From an uncultured Mycoplasmatota bacterium (GTDB lineage Bacteria; Bacillota_I; Bacilli_A; RF39; UBA660), in NCBI GenBank assembly GCA_949288035.1, contig CASEIJ010000023.1, positions 1 to 32,995 of the forward strand: a stretch of 32,995 nt of DNA. The letters run 5' to 3'. Every line of letters begins with the position of its first letter. Position 1 is the first letter of the stretch. The translations under genes were made by a program, and so were the position numbers. The notes beneath the pieces were generated by a model, which worked only from the letters and a program-made list of their open reading frames with translations, searched no databases and was not told where the DNA came from. Positions 15,827 through 23,452 of the stretch are shown one piece after another.

Positions 15827-15860
15827 TGTATGTAAGAGATTACATACAATCATATTTTTT
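15827..15860 (+). terminator. Terminator of recD2
   Basis: TGTATGTAA-GAGA-TTACATACA (15827-15848), a 9-bp stem with a GAGA tetraloop, followed five bases later by a run of T. Confidence 0.7.
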
Positions 15861-15878
15861 AGCTAAGAGGGTGATTTT

Positions 15879-16040
15879 ATGAAAAAGATGAGTCTTGCTA
15901 TGTTAGTAACTGGTATGGCTGCTGGTGCAGGTGCTTATGCAGCATATCAAAAATATAACAAACCAATGATGAATAAAATGGAAAAGGTAGTAAATAAGTC
16001 ATTAAAGAAAGCAAATGATAAGTTAGAAGATATGATGTAA
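15879..16040 (+). CDS. Small single-helix membrane protein (53 aa)
   Basis: A short gene starting MKKMSLAMLVTGMAAGAGAY. An N-terminal hydrophobic, Ala/Gly-rich helix (about 4-23) is followed by a basic, Met-rich amphipathic helix ending LEDMM. The AAGAGGGTG ribosome site and the strong terminator right after the stop argue that it is real. The plan recalls small YtxH-like proteins, but the match is only in general shape and I assign no function. Confidence 0.7.
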   Translation: MKKMSLAMLVTGMAAGAGAYAAYQKYNKPMMNKMEKVVNKSLKKANDKLEDMM

Positions 16041-16044
16041 CAAC

Positions 16045-16072
16045 ATTCTTCCCTACGGGGAAGAATTTTTTT
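16045..16072 (+). terminator. Terminator of the 53-aa gene
   Basis: ATTCTTCCC-TACG-GGGAAGAAT, a 9-bp stem closed by a C(UACG)G tetraloop of the very stable UNCG type, then TTTTTT. Confidence 0.93.
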
Positions 16073-16093
16073 GTAGATAGAATGAAAAAAATG

Positions 16094-16102
16094 TGTTATA
16101 AT
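16094..16102 (+). promoter_or_regulatory. Extended -10 promoter of the 282-aa membrane protein gene
   Basis: TGTTATAAT, 24 nt before the ATG at 16127. A possible TTGTAG -35 lies too far upstream (20-nt spacer). Confidence 0.5.
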
Positions 16103-16126
16103 AAATTTAAGAATAGGGGTGGATTT

Positions 16127-16975
16127 ATGAATTATCCTTCATGGGTGGCTTATTTAGTATCACCTGGGTTATTTATTTTTTTAATTGTTTTATTTGCAAT
16201 TATTAGTATCATTGTATTATTATCACTAAAAAAATTAAAAGTTATTAAAGTAAAAGAAACTTATCGTAAGATTATTTTACCAGCGTGTATCGTTACATTC
16301 CTATCATATATTGTTGGTACATTGATCTTATTATTAACACAATTTTTAGCACGTTTTGATTGGATTAATACCAAATTAGCAGAACCTTTGGTAACCAATC
16401 CATTTACGAATATTTATACATTTCTTTATACTTTATTAGCATTTATTGTATCCACTGTATTAATTTATTATTTAAATAAATTAATTACAATGAAAGCAAT
16501 TCGTCTTTCCAATGGAAAAGAATTTAGAATAGCTCTTGTTTTAACAATCTTTACAGCACCATATTTATTCTTTATCCCAATGAATACAGTAAAAGTTGAA
16601 CCAAAAGAAATTAAAACAGAAGATGTTCAAAAAATCGAATCATATAAAGCAATGGATTTAAATGATACAAATAAATTAAAAGAATTGATGAATCTTTTAG
16701 AAAGTGCGAATTCATATGAAGAAGTAAAAGCGGATATGACAAATAGTCCAAGAACAATTACAATTACTTATAAAGAAGGAATTGAAACACCAGATAATAG
16801 TGTATTTGAAAAAGATAGTGCAATTCTATTGAACTTATTTTCAAATATCGATCGTGTTGAATTTATTTTAGGTGATGTATATTATACATTTGACTTTAGT
16901 GTAGTAAATACAATTCATCAGAACAAATTAAGAAATATGAAGATTGAAGAATTACTTGAGTATTACGATATGTAA
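16127..16975 (+). CDS. Unknown four-helix membrane protein with C-terminal soluble domain
   Basis: A 282-aa protein of unrecognised family. Four transmembrane segments (about residues 8-32, 47-72, 90-115 and 138-158) are followed by a soluble domain of about 120 residues. That domain contains the strand-rich text RTITITYKEG and RVEFILGDVYYTFDF, suggesting a small alpha/beta fold. I chose the ATG at 16127 after AGGGGTGG; an upstream in-frame ATG at 16082 lies before the -10 box and cannot be used. It has its own promoter and lies 70 nt before the two prepilin-like genes, which have a separate strong promoter, so a shared role is possible but not shown. Confidence 0.75.
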   Translation: MNYPSWVAYLVSPGLFIFLIVLFAIISIIVLLSLKKLKVIKVKETYRKIILPACIVTFLSYIVGTLILLLTQFLARFDWINTKLAEPLVTNPFTNIYTFLYTLLAFIVSTVLIYYLNKLITMKAIRLSNGKEFRIALVLTIFTAPYLFFIPMNTVKVEPKEIKTEDVQKIESYKAMDLNDTNKLKELMNLLESANSYEEVKADMTNSPRTITITYKEGIETPDNSVFEKDSAILLNLFSNIDRVEFILGDVYYTFDFSVVNTIHQNKLRNMKIEELLEYYDM

Positions 16976-16991
16976 AGAAGTAATTCTTTTC

Positions 16992-17020
16992 TTTACAAAA
17001 ACTTTAAAAATCGTTATAAT
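16992..17020 (+). promoter_or_regulatory. Promoter of the prepilin-like gene pair
   Basis: TTTACA (16992-16997), a 17-nt spacer, then TATAAT (17015-17020). This is among the best vegetative promoter matches in the window, so the pair is likely well expressed. Confidence 0.8.
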
Positions 17021-17045
17021 GAACATGAGAATAGGGTGAGGAAAC

Positions 17046-17429
17046 ATGAAAAAGGGATTTACATTAGTAGAACTTTTAGGTGTTATTGTAATCTTAGGAA
17101 TTATTGCGTTAATATCATTACCACCTATTTTGAATCAACTAAATAGTTCCAAAGAAACAATTAATGAATCGACCATGAAATTAATTTATAATGCTGGTTC
17201 TCTTTACTTAGATGAAAGACAAAATGATTATGTTCGTACTCCAGGAAATGTGTTTTGTGTTACATTACGTGAGTTAGTAGCAGATGGAAAGTTAGAATCA
17301 CCTGTTACGGATGCTTCAACAGGAAAAGAGATCGATTTAGGAAAATATGTCAAATATACTGTAAATAATCACGGTGCATTAAACTATGATAATCAATTAT
17401 TTGATAGTTGTACGCCACAAGTAAATTAG
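17046..17429 (+). CDS. Type IV prepilin-like protein
   Basis: A 127-aa protein with a class-III (prepilin) signal: MKKG followed by FTLVELL, where a prepilin peptidase would cut after Gly4 and methylate Phe5, with Glu at position 5 of the mature chain. The hydrophobic stem helix spans about residues 5-25. The globular part has two cysteines (VFCVTL and FDSCTP) that may form a disulfide. It resembles ComGC and other Gram-positive pseudopilins but is longer. A strong promoter and GAGG site precede it, and a second prepilin gene follows after 8 nt. No assembly ATPase, platform protein or prepilin peptidase is in the window, so these must lie elsewhere if the pilus exists. Confidence 0.85.
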   Translation: MKKGFTLVELLGVIVILGIIALISLPPILNQLNSSKETINESTMKLIYNAGSLYLDERQNDYVRTPGNVFCVTLRELVADGKLESPVTDASTGKEIDLGKYVKYTVNNHGALNYDNQLFDSCTPQVN

Positions 17430-17437
17430 GTGAAGAT

Positions 17438-17791
17438 ATGAAAAAGAATGGATTTACTTTAATTGAATTATTAGCAACTCTTACTATTTTAGCAATCTTA
17501 GCAGTGATTGTATTTCCGAATGTTTTTGGAGCAATTAATCGTTCTAACGAAAATGCTTACGAACAACAAGTAAACAGTATTATCAATGGTTCTAAAAACT
17601 ATTTTGCAGATCATGCGGAATTATTACCAGCAAATGGAGCAACTGCAACTGTAACAGTAGGAGAGTTAAAAAATGGTAATTATATTGATAAAGAAATAGA
17701 AAATCCTAAAACGGGAGAAATCTTTTCAAATAGTAGTTATGTACAAGTGAAAAATACGAATGAGAATTATAAATATACATATCATGAATAA
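17438..17791 (+). CDS. Type IV prepilin-like protein (second of pair)
   Basis: A 117-aa protein with MKKNG followed by FTLIELL, the prepilin cleavage and methylation motif, and a hydrophobic stem helix (about 6-27). The globular domain has no cysteines, unlike its neighbour, and holds the strands TATVTVGELKNG and SSYVQVKN. The ATG at 17438 uses the AGGTGAAG site that overlaps the previous stop codon, so the two are one operon. Both share the layout GEL/REL-...-NG/DGK followed by a P-T-G-(K/E)-I motif (SPVTDASTGKEI and ENPKTGEI), which points to a common ancestor. It could be a minor pilin or pseudopilin of a competence-like or adhesive fibre. Confidence 0.83.
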   Translation: MKKNGFTLIELLATLTILAILAVIVFPNVFGAINRSNENAYEQQVNSIINGSKNYFADHAELLPANGATATVTVGELKNGNYIDKEIENPKTGEIFSNSSYVQVKNTNENYKYTYHE

Positions 17792-17816
17792 AGTGTTCAA
17801 GTTGAATACTTTTTTT
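17790..17816 (+). terminator. Terminator of the prepilin operon
   Basis: AAAGTGTTCA-AGT-TGAATACTTT, a 10-bp stem with one G-U pair, followed by TTTT. Confidence 0.82.
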
Positions 17817-17825
17817 AAATTATAC

Positions 17826-17853
17826 TTGAAATAAAAAGGAATTATGGTATAAT
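17826..17853 (+). promoter_or_regulatory. Promoter of the pheST operon
   Basis: TTGAAA (17826-17831), a 16-nt spacer that ends in TGG, then TATAAT (17848-17853). Confidence 0.8.
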
Positions 17854-17861
17854 CTAATTAG

Positions 17862-18085
17862 TTTACAAAAAAAGCAAAGAAAAAGAAGTAGTAGTAACTC
17901 ACCTTTTTAAAAGAGAGTCTACGGTTGGTGGAAAGTAGATAAAAAAGCGTTATGAATTCGTCTTTGGAGCTGTATATAAGAAAATATATATCGGTGATGC
18001 GTTATAATCTATGAGGTAGCTTTTAGCTATAAATTAAGGTGGTACCACGTATTGTCACGTCCTTATCTAGGATGTGACTTTTTTC
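17862..18085 (+). promoter_or_regulatory. T-box leader (Phe) controlling pheST
   Basis: This leader fills the gene-free stretch before pheS. Stem I has the AGAGAG bulge and GGUUGGUGG apical motif of classical T-boxes. The specifier UUC (Phe) sits at 17957-17959 after GAA. The antiterminator is AAGG, bulge UGGUACC, ACGU (18036-18050), pairing with ACGUCCUU (18057-18064). The competing terminator is GTCACGTCCT-TATCT-AGGATGTGAC (18054-18078) plus seven T. Uncharged tRNA-Phe should favour read-through into pheS and pheT. Confidence 0.95.
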
Positions 18086-18108
18086 TTTGTAAGAATAGGA
18101 GGAATCAT

Positions 18109-19155
18109 ATGATAGAAGAATTAAATACATTAAAACAAGAAATTGAAAGCAAAGTAAATCAAACAGCTAGTACCAAAGAATTAAACGACATTCGTGTAGA
18201 ATATTTAGGTAAAAAAGGACCAATTCAAAGTCTTAGTAGTAAGATGGGAAGTTTATCTGTCGAGGAGAAAAAAGAATTTGGACGTTCTTTAAATATGTTA
18301 AAAACAGAAGTTAATCAATTATTAGAAAATAAAAAACAAGAACTAGAACAAAAAGAATTAGAAGAACGTTTAAAGAAAGAAACCATTGATATTACACTTC
18401 CTAGTACAGAACTTACTGTCGGAGGAATTCATCCAATTACTAAAATTATTAATGAAGTAGAAGATTTATTCGTATCTATGGGATATGATGTTGTAGAAGG
18501 ACCAGAAGTAGAGTTAGATTTATATAACTTTGAACTATTAAACTTACCAAAAGGACACCCTGCTAGAGATAGTCAAGATAGTTTCTATATTACAGATGAA
18601 GTATTACTTCGTACGCAAACATCTCCTGTTCAAGCAAGAACAATGGAAGCAAATAAAGAAAAGAAACCAATTCGTGTTATTTGTCCTGGTAAAACATATC
18701 GTAGAGATAATGATGATGCAACTCATTCTCATCAATTCCACCAAATAGAAGGATTAGTAGTTGATGAGAATATCTCTCTTGCTGATTTAAAAGGGACTCT
18801 AGAAATACTTGCTAAAACAATGTTTGGAGAAGATCGTGAAATTCGTCTTCGTCCAAGTTTCTTCCCATTTACAGAACCATCTATAGAAGTAGATGTATCA
18901 TGTTTTAAATGTGGTGGAAAAGGTTGTCCATTATGTAAAGGAACAGGATGGATTGAAATACTAGGTAGTGGAATGGTACATCCAAATGTATTAAGAGATA
19001 ATGGATATGATCCAGAAAAATATACTGGTTTCGCATTTGGTATGGGACCAGAAAGAATTGCAATGTTAAAATATGGAATAACAGATATTCGTAGTTTCTA
19101 TACCAATGATCTTCGATTCTTAAATGATTTCAATCGAGTAGAAGGAGGAGAATAA
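18109..19155 (+). CDS. pheS: Phenylalanyl-tRNA synthetase alpha subunit
   Basis: Catalytic alpha subunit of the alpha2-beta2 class II synthetase that charges tRNA-Phe. The 348-aa protein has the N-terminal coiled-coil arm (about 1-85), then the catalytic core. Motif 2 is [31 protein letters not shown] belongs to the Phe-binding region, and motif 3 is [17 protein letters not shown] near the C-terminus. [16 protein letters not shown] zinc-like segment (about 265-282) is seen, as in many Gram-positive PheS. The ATG at 18109 has GGAGG just upstream; an upstream in-frame frame would start inside the terminator. pheT follows after one base. Confidence 0.97.
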   Translation: MIEELNTLKQEIESKVNQTASTKELNDIRVEYLGKKGPIQSLSSKMGSLSVEEKKEFGRSLNMLKTEVNQLLENKKQELEQKELEERLKKETIDITLPSTELTVGGIHPITKIINEVEDLFVSMGYDVVEGPEVELDLYNFELLNLPKGHPARDSQDSFYITDEVLLRTQTSPVQARTMEANKEKKPIRVICPGKTYRRDNDDATHSHQFHQIEGLVVDENISLADLKGTLEILAKTMFGEDREIRLRPSFFPFTEPSIEVDVSCFKCGGKGCPLCKGTGWIEILGSGMVHPNVLRDNGYDPEKYTGFAFGMGPERIAMLKYGITDIRSFYTNDLRFLNDFNRVEGGE

Positions 19156-19156
19156 G

Positions 19157-21544
19157 ATGCGTGTTAGTAAAAGTTTTTTAAATGACTATGTAAAAGTAGA
19201 TGACTTAAACTTTCATGAAGTAGCCAATAAAATGGTACTAGCTGGAAATGAATACGAAAGTGTTGAAAAAGTTAGTGAAGCTACTGGCATTGTAGTAGGT
19301 CATGTTCTAGAATGTGAAATGCATCCTGAAAGTAAGAAACTTCATATCTGTAAAGTAGATTTAGGAGATGAAGTCGTTCAAATCTTATGTGGGGCACCAA
19401 ATATGAGACAAGGAATTAAAGTTCCAGTTGCGAAAATAGGTGCGAAATTACCAAATGGAATCGAAATAAAAAAAGCAAAGTTAGCTGGTATGGATTCTAA
19501 TGGAATGTGTTGTTCTTTAGAAGAATTAGGAATTGAATCTAAATATATGAGTGAAGAAGATAAAACAGGGATTCATGTTCTTCCTGATGATGCACCAGTT
19601 GGAGAAGATGCGATTCATTATATGGGATATGATGATGAAGTCATCGATTTTGAATTAACTGCAAATCGTGGTGATTTACTAAGTATCTTAGGTATGGCCC
19701 ATGAAGTAGGGGCAATCTATAACCGTCCTGTTACATATCCAGAAAACACACCAAAGGTATTAAAAGACAATGTAAATGATTGTATGACAATTGATGTACA
19801 AACTGAAAACTGTCCTATTTACTTAGGTAAAATTGTAAAAGATGTAGTGATTAAAGATAGTCCAGAATGGATGAAAGAACGTCTTATGGCAAGTGGAATC
19901 CGTTCTATTAACAATGTAGTAGATATTAGTAATTATGTGATGTTAGAGTATGGACAACCACTTCATTTCTTCGATAAAGATCGTCTTGGTGATAAAGTAA
20001 TTGTTCGTATGGCACATGAAGATGAAAGTTTAAAAACATTAGACGGACAAGAAAGAACTCTAAAAACAAGCGATATTGTTATTGCAAATGAAAAAGAAGC
20101 AGTCGCTTTAGCTGGTGTTATGGGAGGACTTTCTACAGAAGTAGAAATGGATACAAAAAATATATTTATTGAAGCTGCTATCTTTGAACCAATTCATATT
20201 CGTTATACAGCAAAAACTATCTTACGTAGTGAAGCATCTAGTAGATATGAAAAAGGGATTGATCCAAATAGATGTAAGGAAGCATTAAATAGAGCTTGTT
20301 ATCTATTAGAAAAATATGCCGATGGAAAAGTATATGATGGAATCTTAACACATGATACAACAAGTAAAGAAGATAAAGAAATCGATATTACATTAGAAAA
20401 GATAAATGCAGTACTTGGTATGACATTAACAAAAGAAAATGTCATTGATGTCTTAACTCGTTTAGGGTTCAAAGTACAAGAAGAAAATGAAACATTCAAA
20501 GTATTTGTACCTACTAGAAGATTAGATGTAAATATCAAAGAAGATTTAATCGAAGAAGTAGGTAGAATATATGGTTATGAACATGTTGTAGGAAAACTAC
20601 CTGTATTAGAATCAAAAGAGGGAAGTTATTCTAAAAAAGAATTATTAACAAAAGAATTACGTCATCGTTTACAAGGACTAGGATTAACAGAAGTTATTAC
20701 TTATTCCCTTGTAAAAAAAGAAGATGCCAATAAATATACAAACTACCAAAATGAAGATATTGTATTATTAGATCCATTAACAGAAGATAGAAAATATTTA
20801 CGTAAGAGTTTAATTCCATCTCTATTAAATGTATGGGAATATAACATTAGTAGAAATCAAAAAAATGTTGCCATCTATGAATCTGGAAATATCTATTATA
20901 AAGAAAATGAAGAATATGTAGAAAAACCAATGATTTCAGGATTGTTATATGGAATAGGTACCAATAATCTATGGCAACAAGAAAAAATTGTAGTTGATTT
21001 CTATTATGTAAAAGGAATCATTGAAAACATTATGAAGTATTTAGGTTTAAATAATCGTTATTCATTTGATACAAACAATTTACCAAAAGAATTTCACCCA
21101 GGAAGAAGTTGCGCTTTATTAATTGATCGTGAAGTAGTGGGATACTTTGGTCAAGTACATCCTACAGAGTGTAAAAAAGAAGTATATGTATTTGAATTAG
21201 ATTTATTAAAAATCATGTCACATAAAGTACGTATGGTAAAATATAAAGAAGTATCTAAATATCCAGCAATTCATAAAGATGTCGCATTCATTGTAGATAA
21301 ACAAGTAACTTCTAAAGCAGTGATGGATATTTTAAAACATACAGGTGGACGTATGGTAACAAATATTGATGTATTTGATGTATACACAGGAGAAAATGTA
21401 GGCGCAAATGAAAAATCAATCGCATATTCCATTACATTTGAAGATGCTACAAAAACATTAACAGATGAAGAAGTTATGAAAGTATTTAATAAAATGATTA
21501 CAGAAGTAGAATCTAAATTAAATGCGAAAGTAAGAGATAAGTAA
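19157..21544 (+). CDS. pheT: Phenylalanyl-tRNA synthetase beta subunit
   Basis: Beta subunit of PheRS, 795 aa, which binds tRNA and edits mischarged Tyr. Domain order is standard: an N-terminal EMAP-II-like tRNA-binding domain (about 40-150, GHVLECEMHPESKKLHICKV), B3/B4 editing domain (about 210-390, with ANRGDLLS just before it and YEKGID after), B5 (about 405-475), the catalytic-like core, and the FDX-ACB anticodon-binding domain at the end (about 700-795, KYKEVSKYPAIHKDVAF). The start codon follows a GGAGG that lies inside the pheS stop region, so the two genes are translated together. No defects are seen. Confidence 0.97.
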   Translation: MRVSKSFLNDYVKVDDLNFHEVANKMVLAGNEYESVEKVSEATGIVVGHVLECEMHPESKKLHICKVDLGDEVVQILCGAPNMRQGIKVPVAKIGAKLPNGIEIKKAKLAGMDSNGMCCSLEELGIESKYMSEEDKTGIHVLPDDAPVGEDAIHYMGYDDEVIDFELTANRGDLLSILGMAHEVGAIYNRPVTYPENTPKVLKDNVNDCMTIDVQTENCPIYLGKIVKDVVIKDSPEWMKERLMASGIRSINNVVDISNYVMLEYGQPLHFFDKDRLGDKVIVRMAHEDESLKTLDGQERTLKTSDIVIANEKEAVALAGVMGGLSTEVEMDTKNIFIEAAIFEPIHIRYTAKTILRSEASSRYEKGIDPNRCKEALNRACYLLEKYADGKVYDGILTHDTTSKEDKEIDITLEKINAVLGMTLTKENVIDVLTRLGFKVQEENETFKVFVPTRRLDVNIKEDLIEEVGRIYGYEHVVGKLPVLESKEGSYSKKELLTKELRHRLQGLGLTEVITYSLVKKEDANKYTNYQNEDIVLLDPLTEDRKYLRKSLIPSLLNVWEYNISRNQKNVAIYESGNIYYKENEEYVEKPMISGLLYGIGTNNLWQQEKIVVDFYYVKGIIENIMKYLGLNNRYSFDTNNLPKEFHPGRSCALLIDREVVGYFGQVHPTECKKEVYVFELDLLKIMSHKVRMVKYKEVSKYPAIHKDVAFIVDKQVTSKAVMDILKHTGGRMVTNIDVFDVYTGENVGANEKSIAYSITFEDATKTLTDEEVMKVFNKMITEVESKLNAKVRDK

Positions 21545-21549
21545 TAGAG

Positions 21550-21574
21550 ACACCAATTTAATTGGTGTTTTTGA
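21550..21574 (+). terminator. Terminator of pheST
   Basis: ACACCAA and TTGGTGT around a short A/T loop, followed by TTTT. Confidence 0.85.
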
Positions 21575-21625
21575 TTGATTTTTTAAAAATAAAGTGTTAT
21601 TTTAGATACAAATAGAGGTGTTTTT

Positions 21626-21943
21626 ATGGCAATTGATGTTGTTTTACCTTCGGGAATGGAATCTTTATTAAAAGGTAGAAAAAATTTAAAAATCAATGTA
21701 AGAATAGGAGATTATTTAACAGATAATTTCTTTCAAACATTTACAAAATTTCAAGGATTTTGGGAGTTTATTTATTTTTCTCCTTATACAGGTGATCAGT
21801 TAGATAATGATCCCAAATTATATGAAACCGATGATATGGATCGATATATTGAATTAACTACCCAATTTCATTCTTATAGTGAAATGTTTGGGGTTGCAGT
21901 TGAATGGGCTTTACAACAAGTATGGAACGAAGGAGGTATATAA
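21626..21943 (+). CDS. Small soluble protein of unknown function
   Basis: A 105-aa protein with no recognised domain. It has no signal or membrane segment and is rich in aromatic residues (NFFQTFTKFQGFWEFIYFSPY), so it is likely a compact folded protein. GAGGTG precedes the ATG. Its stop codon directly abuts the start of the SPOUT methyltransferase gene, whose GGAGG site lies within its 3' end, so the two genes form an operon. A functional link to RNA modification is possible but only by position. Confidence 0.7.
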   Translation: MAIDVVLPSGMESLLKGRKNLKINVRIGDYLTDNFFQTFTKFQGFWEFIYFSPYTGDQLDNDPKLYETDDMDRYIELTTQFHSYSEMFGVAVEWALQQVWNEGGI

Positions 21944-22462
21944 ATGGCAAATGTACAATTAACGCATCAAAATTATAAACATATACAAAAAAAGTTTCCA
22001 ATTTATTTAGTGTTAGATAACATAAGTGATATTGTCAATGTTGGTAGTGCTTTTCGCCTGTCTGATGCGTTAGGTGTTAGTAAAATATATATTTGTGGTA
22101 CCAAACCAATAGATATTTTAAAAAATAAAAAATTAACTAGAGTTTCTAGAAATACGATTAATTATGTGGATTATGAGATTCATGATGACACGAAAAAATG
22201 TATTCGTGATTTACAACTTCATAATATTACTGTTTTAGCTTTAGAATTGACAAATCAAAGTATTCCAATACAAAATTATAGTTTTGAGCAACAGAAGGCT
22301 TATGCATTTGTGGTTGGTAATGAGCAGAATGGAGTTTCTCAAGCGGCATTAGATACAGTTGATGATACAGTACATATTGATATGTTTGGTAATAATTCTT
22401 CTATGAATGTATCTGTAGCTACTGGAATTGCTATATCGCAATGTGTAAATAAAATTAGATGA
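21944..22462 (+). CDS. TrmH/SpoU-family RNA 2'-O-methyltransferase
   Basis: A 172-aa SPOUT-class methyltransferase that uses SAM to methylate ribose in tRNA or rRNA. The three SpoU motifs are present: NVGSAFRLSDALG (motif 1, with the catalytic Arg), FVVGNEQNGVS (motif 2) and IDMFGNNSSMNVSVATGIA (motif 3), the last two forming the SAM-binding trefoil knot. There is no N-terminal RNA-binding extension, so it is a minimal form like TrmL or TrmH core enzymes. The specific target nucleotide cannot be told from sequence. It is in an operon with the 105-aa gene before it and is followed by a small interrupted gene with a good ribosome site. Confidence 0.88.
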   Translation: MANVQLTHQNYKHIQKKFPIYLVLDNISDIVNVGSAFRLSDALGVSKIYICGTKPIDILKNKKLTRVSRNTINYVDYEIHDDTKKCIRDLQLHNITVLALELTNQSIPIQNYSFEQQKAYAFVVGNEQNGVSQAALDTVDDTVHIDMFGNNSSMNVSVATGIAISQCVNKIR

Positions 22463-22474
22463 GGAGGAGATATT

Positions 22475-22684
22475 TTGAAGAATAATGATCGTAGTAGTAC
22501 ACTACAATGTAAAGGAGGTTCTGGAAATAGCGAAATAAATTTGACAACTTATATAGATGATAAGGGACTAGAAAACTATGTTACTCAATAAAAAAAAGAA
22601 GGTAAAGAAGTTTTTCATGTTACTAAACATTCAGATGGAAATGTATACTACACTGACAAAGATGGTAAAAAAAAGATTAGATAG
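22475..22684 (+). pseudogene. Small interrupted gene with one in-frame TAA
   Basis: A GGAGGAG site three bases after the methyltransferase stop leads to a TTG start at 22475. The frame reads 38 residues (starting MKNNDRSS) to TAA at 22589-22591. The same frame then stays open for 30 more codons of protein-like text (EVFHVTKHSDGNVYYTDKDG) before TAG at 22682. No frameshift is needed, only a single stop codon, which lies at the start of an A-rich run. This looks like a small gene of about 69 codons inactivated by one nonsense change. Alternatives are a genuine 38-aa peptide or programmed read-through. The product is not recognised. Confidence 0.5.
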
Positions 22685-22697
22685 TTAAACATAAAAA

Positions 22698-22725
22698 GAC
22701 ATCCATTATTTGGATGCCTTTTTTT
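22698..22725. terminator. Bidirectional terminator between the methyltransferase operon and the gatD-like gene
   Basis: GACATCCA-TTATT-TGGATGCC with an A run on the left and a run of seven T on the right. It serves the plus-strand operon and, overlapping the stop codon, the minus-strand gatD-like gene. Confidence 0.88.
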
Positions 22726-23452
22726 CTTCGATAAATTCTTTATAATAGTTTTCCATAAAAGTATCATGTGCTTTTTTCTCTAATTGTAGAGAAAAGTTTT
22801 TGAATTTGAAATTTGGTTCTTTAGAAAGAATTATTTTTTTAACAAAATATTTTAATAGTTCTGGATTACGAAGTAATAATGGACCAATTAAATAAGTTCC
22901 ATAAAATTCATATTCGTGAATTCCTTCTTTCTTAGAATTTGGATAAGATCCGGTTCCTTTTAAAACATGGAATAGGGGATTCTTATTTTCTCGCATGACA
23001 CTGTTTTGGTTTTGAAATCCTAGAATTGGTTCTTTTACGAAATCACATTGGAATAATGCTTCATCTGCAATACGAAAATTTTCTTGTTTTGCAAAATAAG
23101 GGAAGATATTTAAAGCTTTTATTTTTTTCTTATCAGTTGTTAAAATATATCGCCCAAATAATTCAATCGCATTTCCAGTGATTAAGAATAATTTATTTTG
23201 ATGAATTGTTGTTTCAATCTCATTTTTATATTTTAGTAAATGTTTCACAACGAGTTTTTGATTTTCTTCTGTACCTGCTCCCATATATACCATATCATAT
23301 TCATTGAAATTTAGTTCATCATCGATTGTAAGTGATAAAACTTTTACAGAAATATTTTGTTCTTCTAATTGCTTTTTCAATGCTTTGATGTTTCCGTTTT
23401 CTCCATATAGATTCATTAAATCATAATAAAGGTGAGCGATTTTAATTTCCAT
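22706..23452 (-). CDS. gatD: GatD-like glutamine amidotransferase homolog lacking the catalytic Cys and His
   Basis: Homolog of GatD, the glutaminase partner of MurT; the canonical pair amidates the D-Glu of lipid II to D-isoglutamine. The 248-aa protein keeps the family frame: YYDLMNLYGENGNI at the start, YMGAGTEENQ, GFQNQ, and KKEGIHEYEFYGTYLIGP near the end. In active GatD the nucleophile elbow is ICGGYQ and the histidine is in TYLHGP. Here these read ITGNAI (Thr92) and TYLIGP (Ile189), so both glutaminase residues are missing. I chose the ATG at 23452 with AGGAAG eight bases upstream. It overlaps the murT gene by 11 nt. It may be a structural partner for ammonia-driven amidation, or have a new role. 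Confidence 0.82.
   Translation of the reverse strand: MEIKIAHLYYDLMNLYGENGNIKALKKQLEEQNISVKVLSLTIDDELNFNEYDMVYMGAGTEENQKLVVKHLLKYKNEIETTIHQNKLFLITGNAIELFGRYILTTDKKKIKALNIFPYFAKQENFRIADEALFQCDFVKEPILGFQNQNSVMRENKNPLFHVLKGTGSYPNSKKEGIHEYEFYGTYLIGPLLLRNPELLKYFVKKIILSKEPNFKFKNFSLQLEKKAHDTFMENYYKEFIEEKKASK

Noticed and set aside
15827-15848. Operator-like palindrome TGTATGTAA...TTACATACA
   Set aside because: Its place right after the recD2 stop and the T run that follows fit a terminator, though operator use cannot be excluded.
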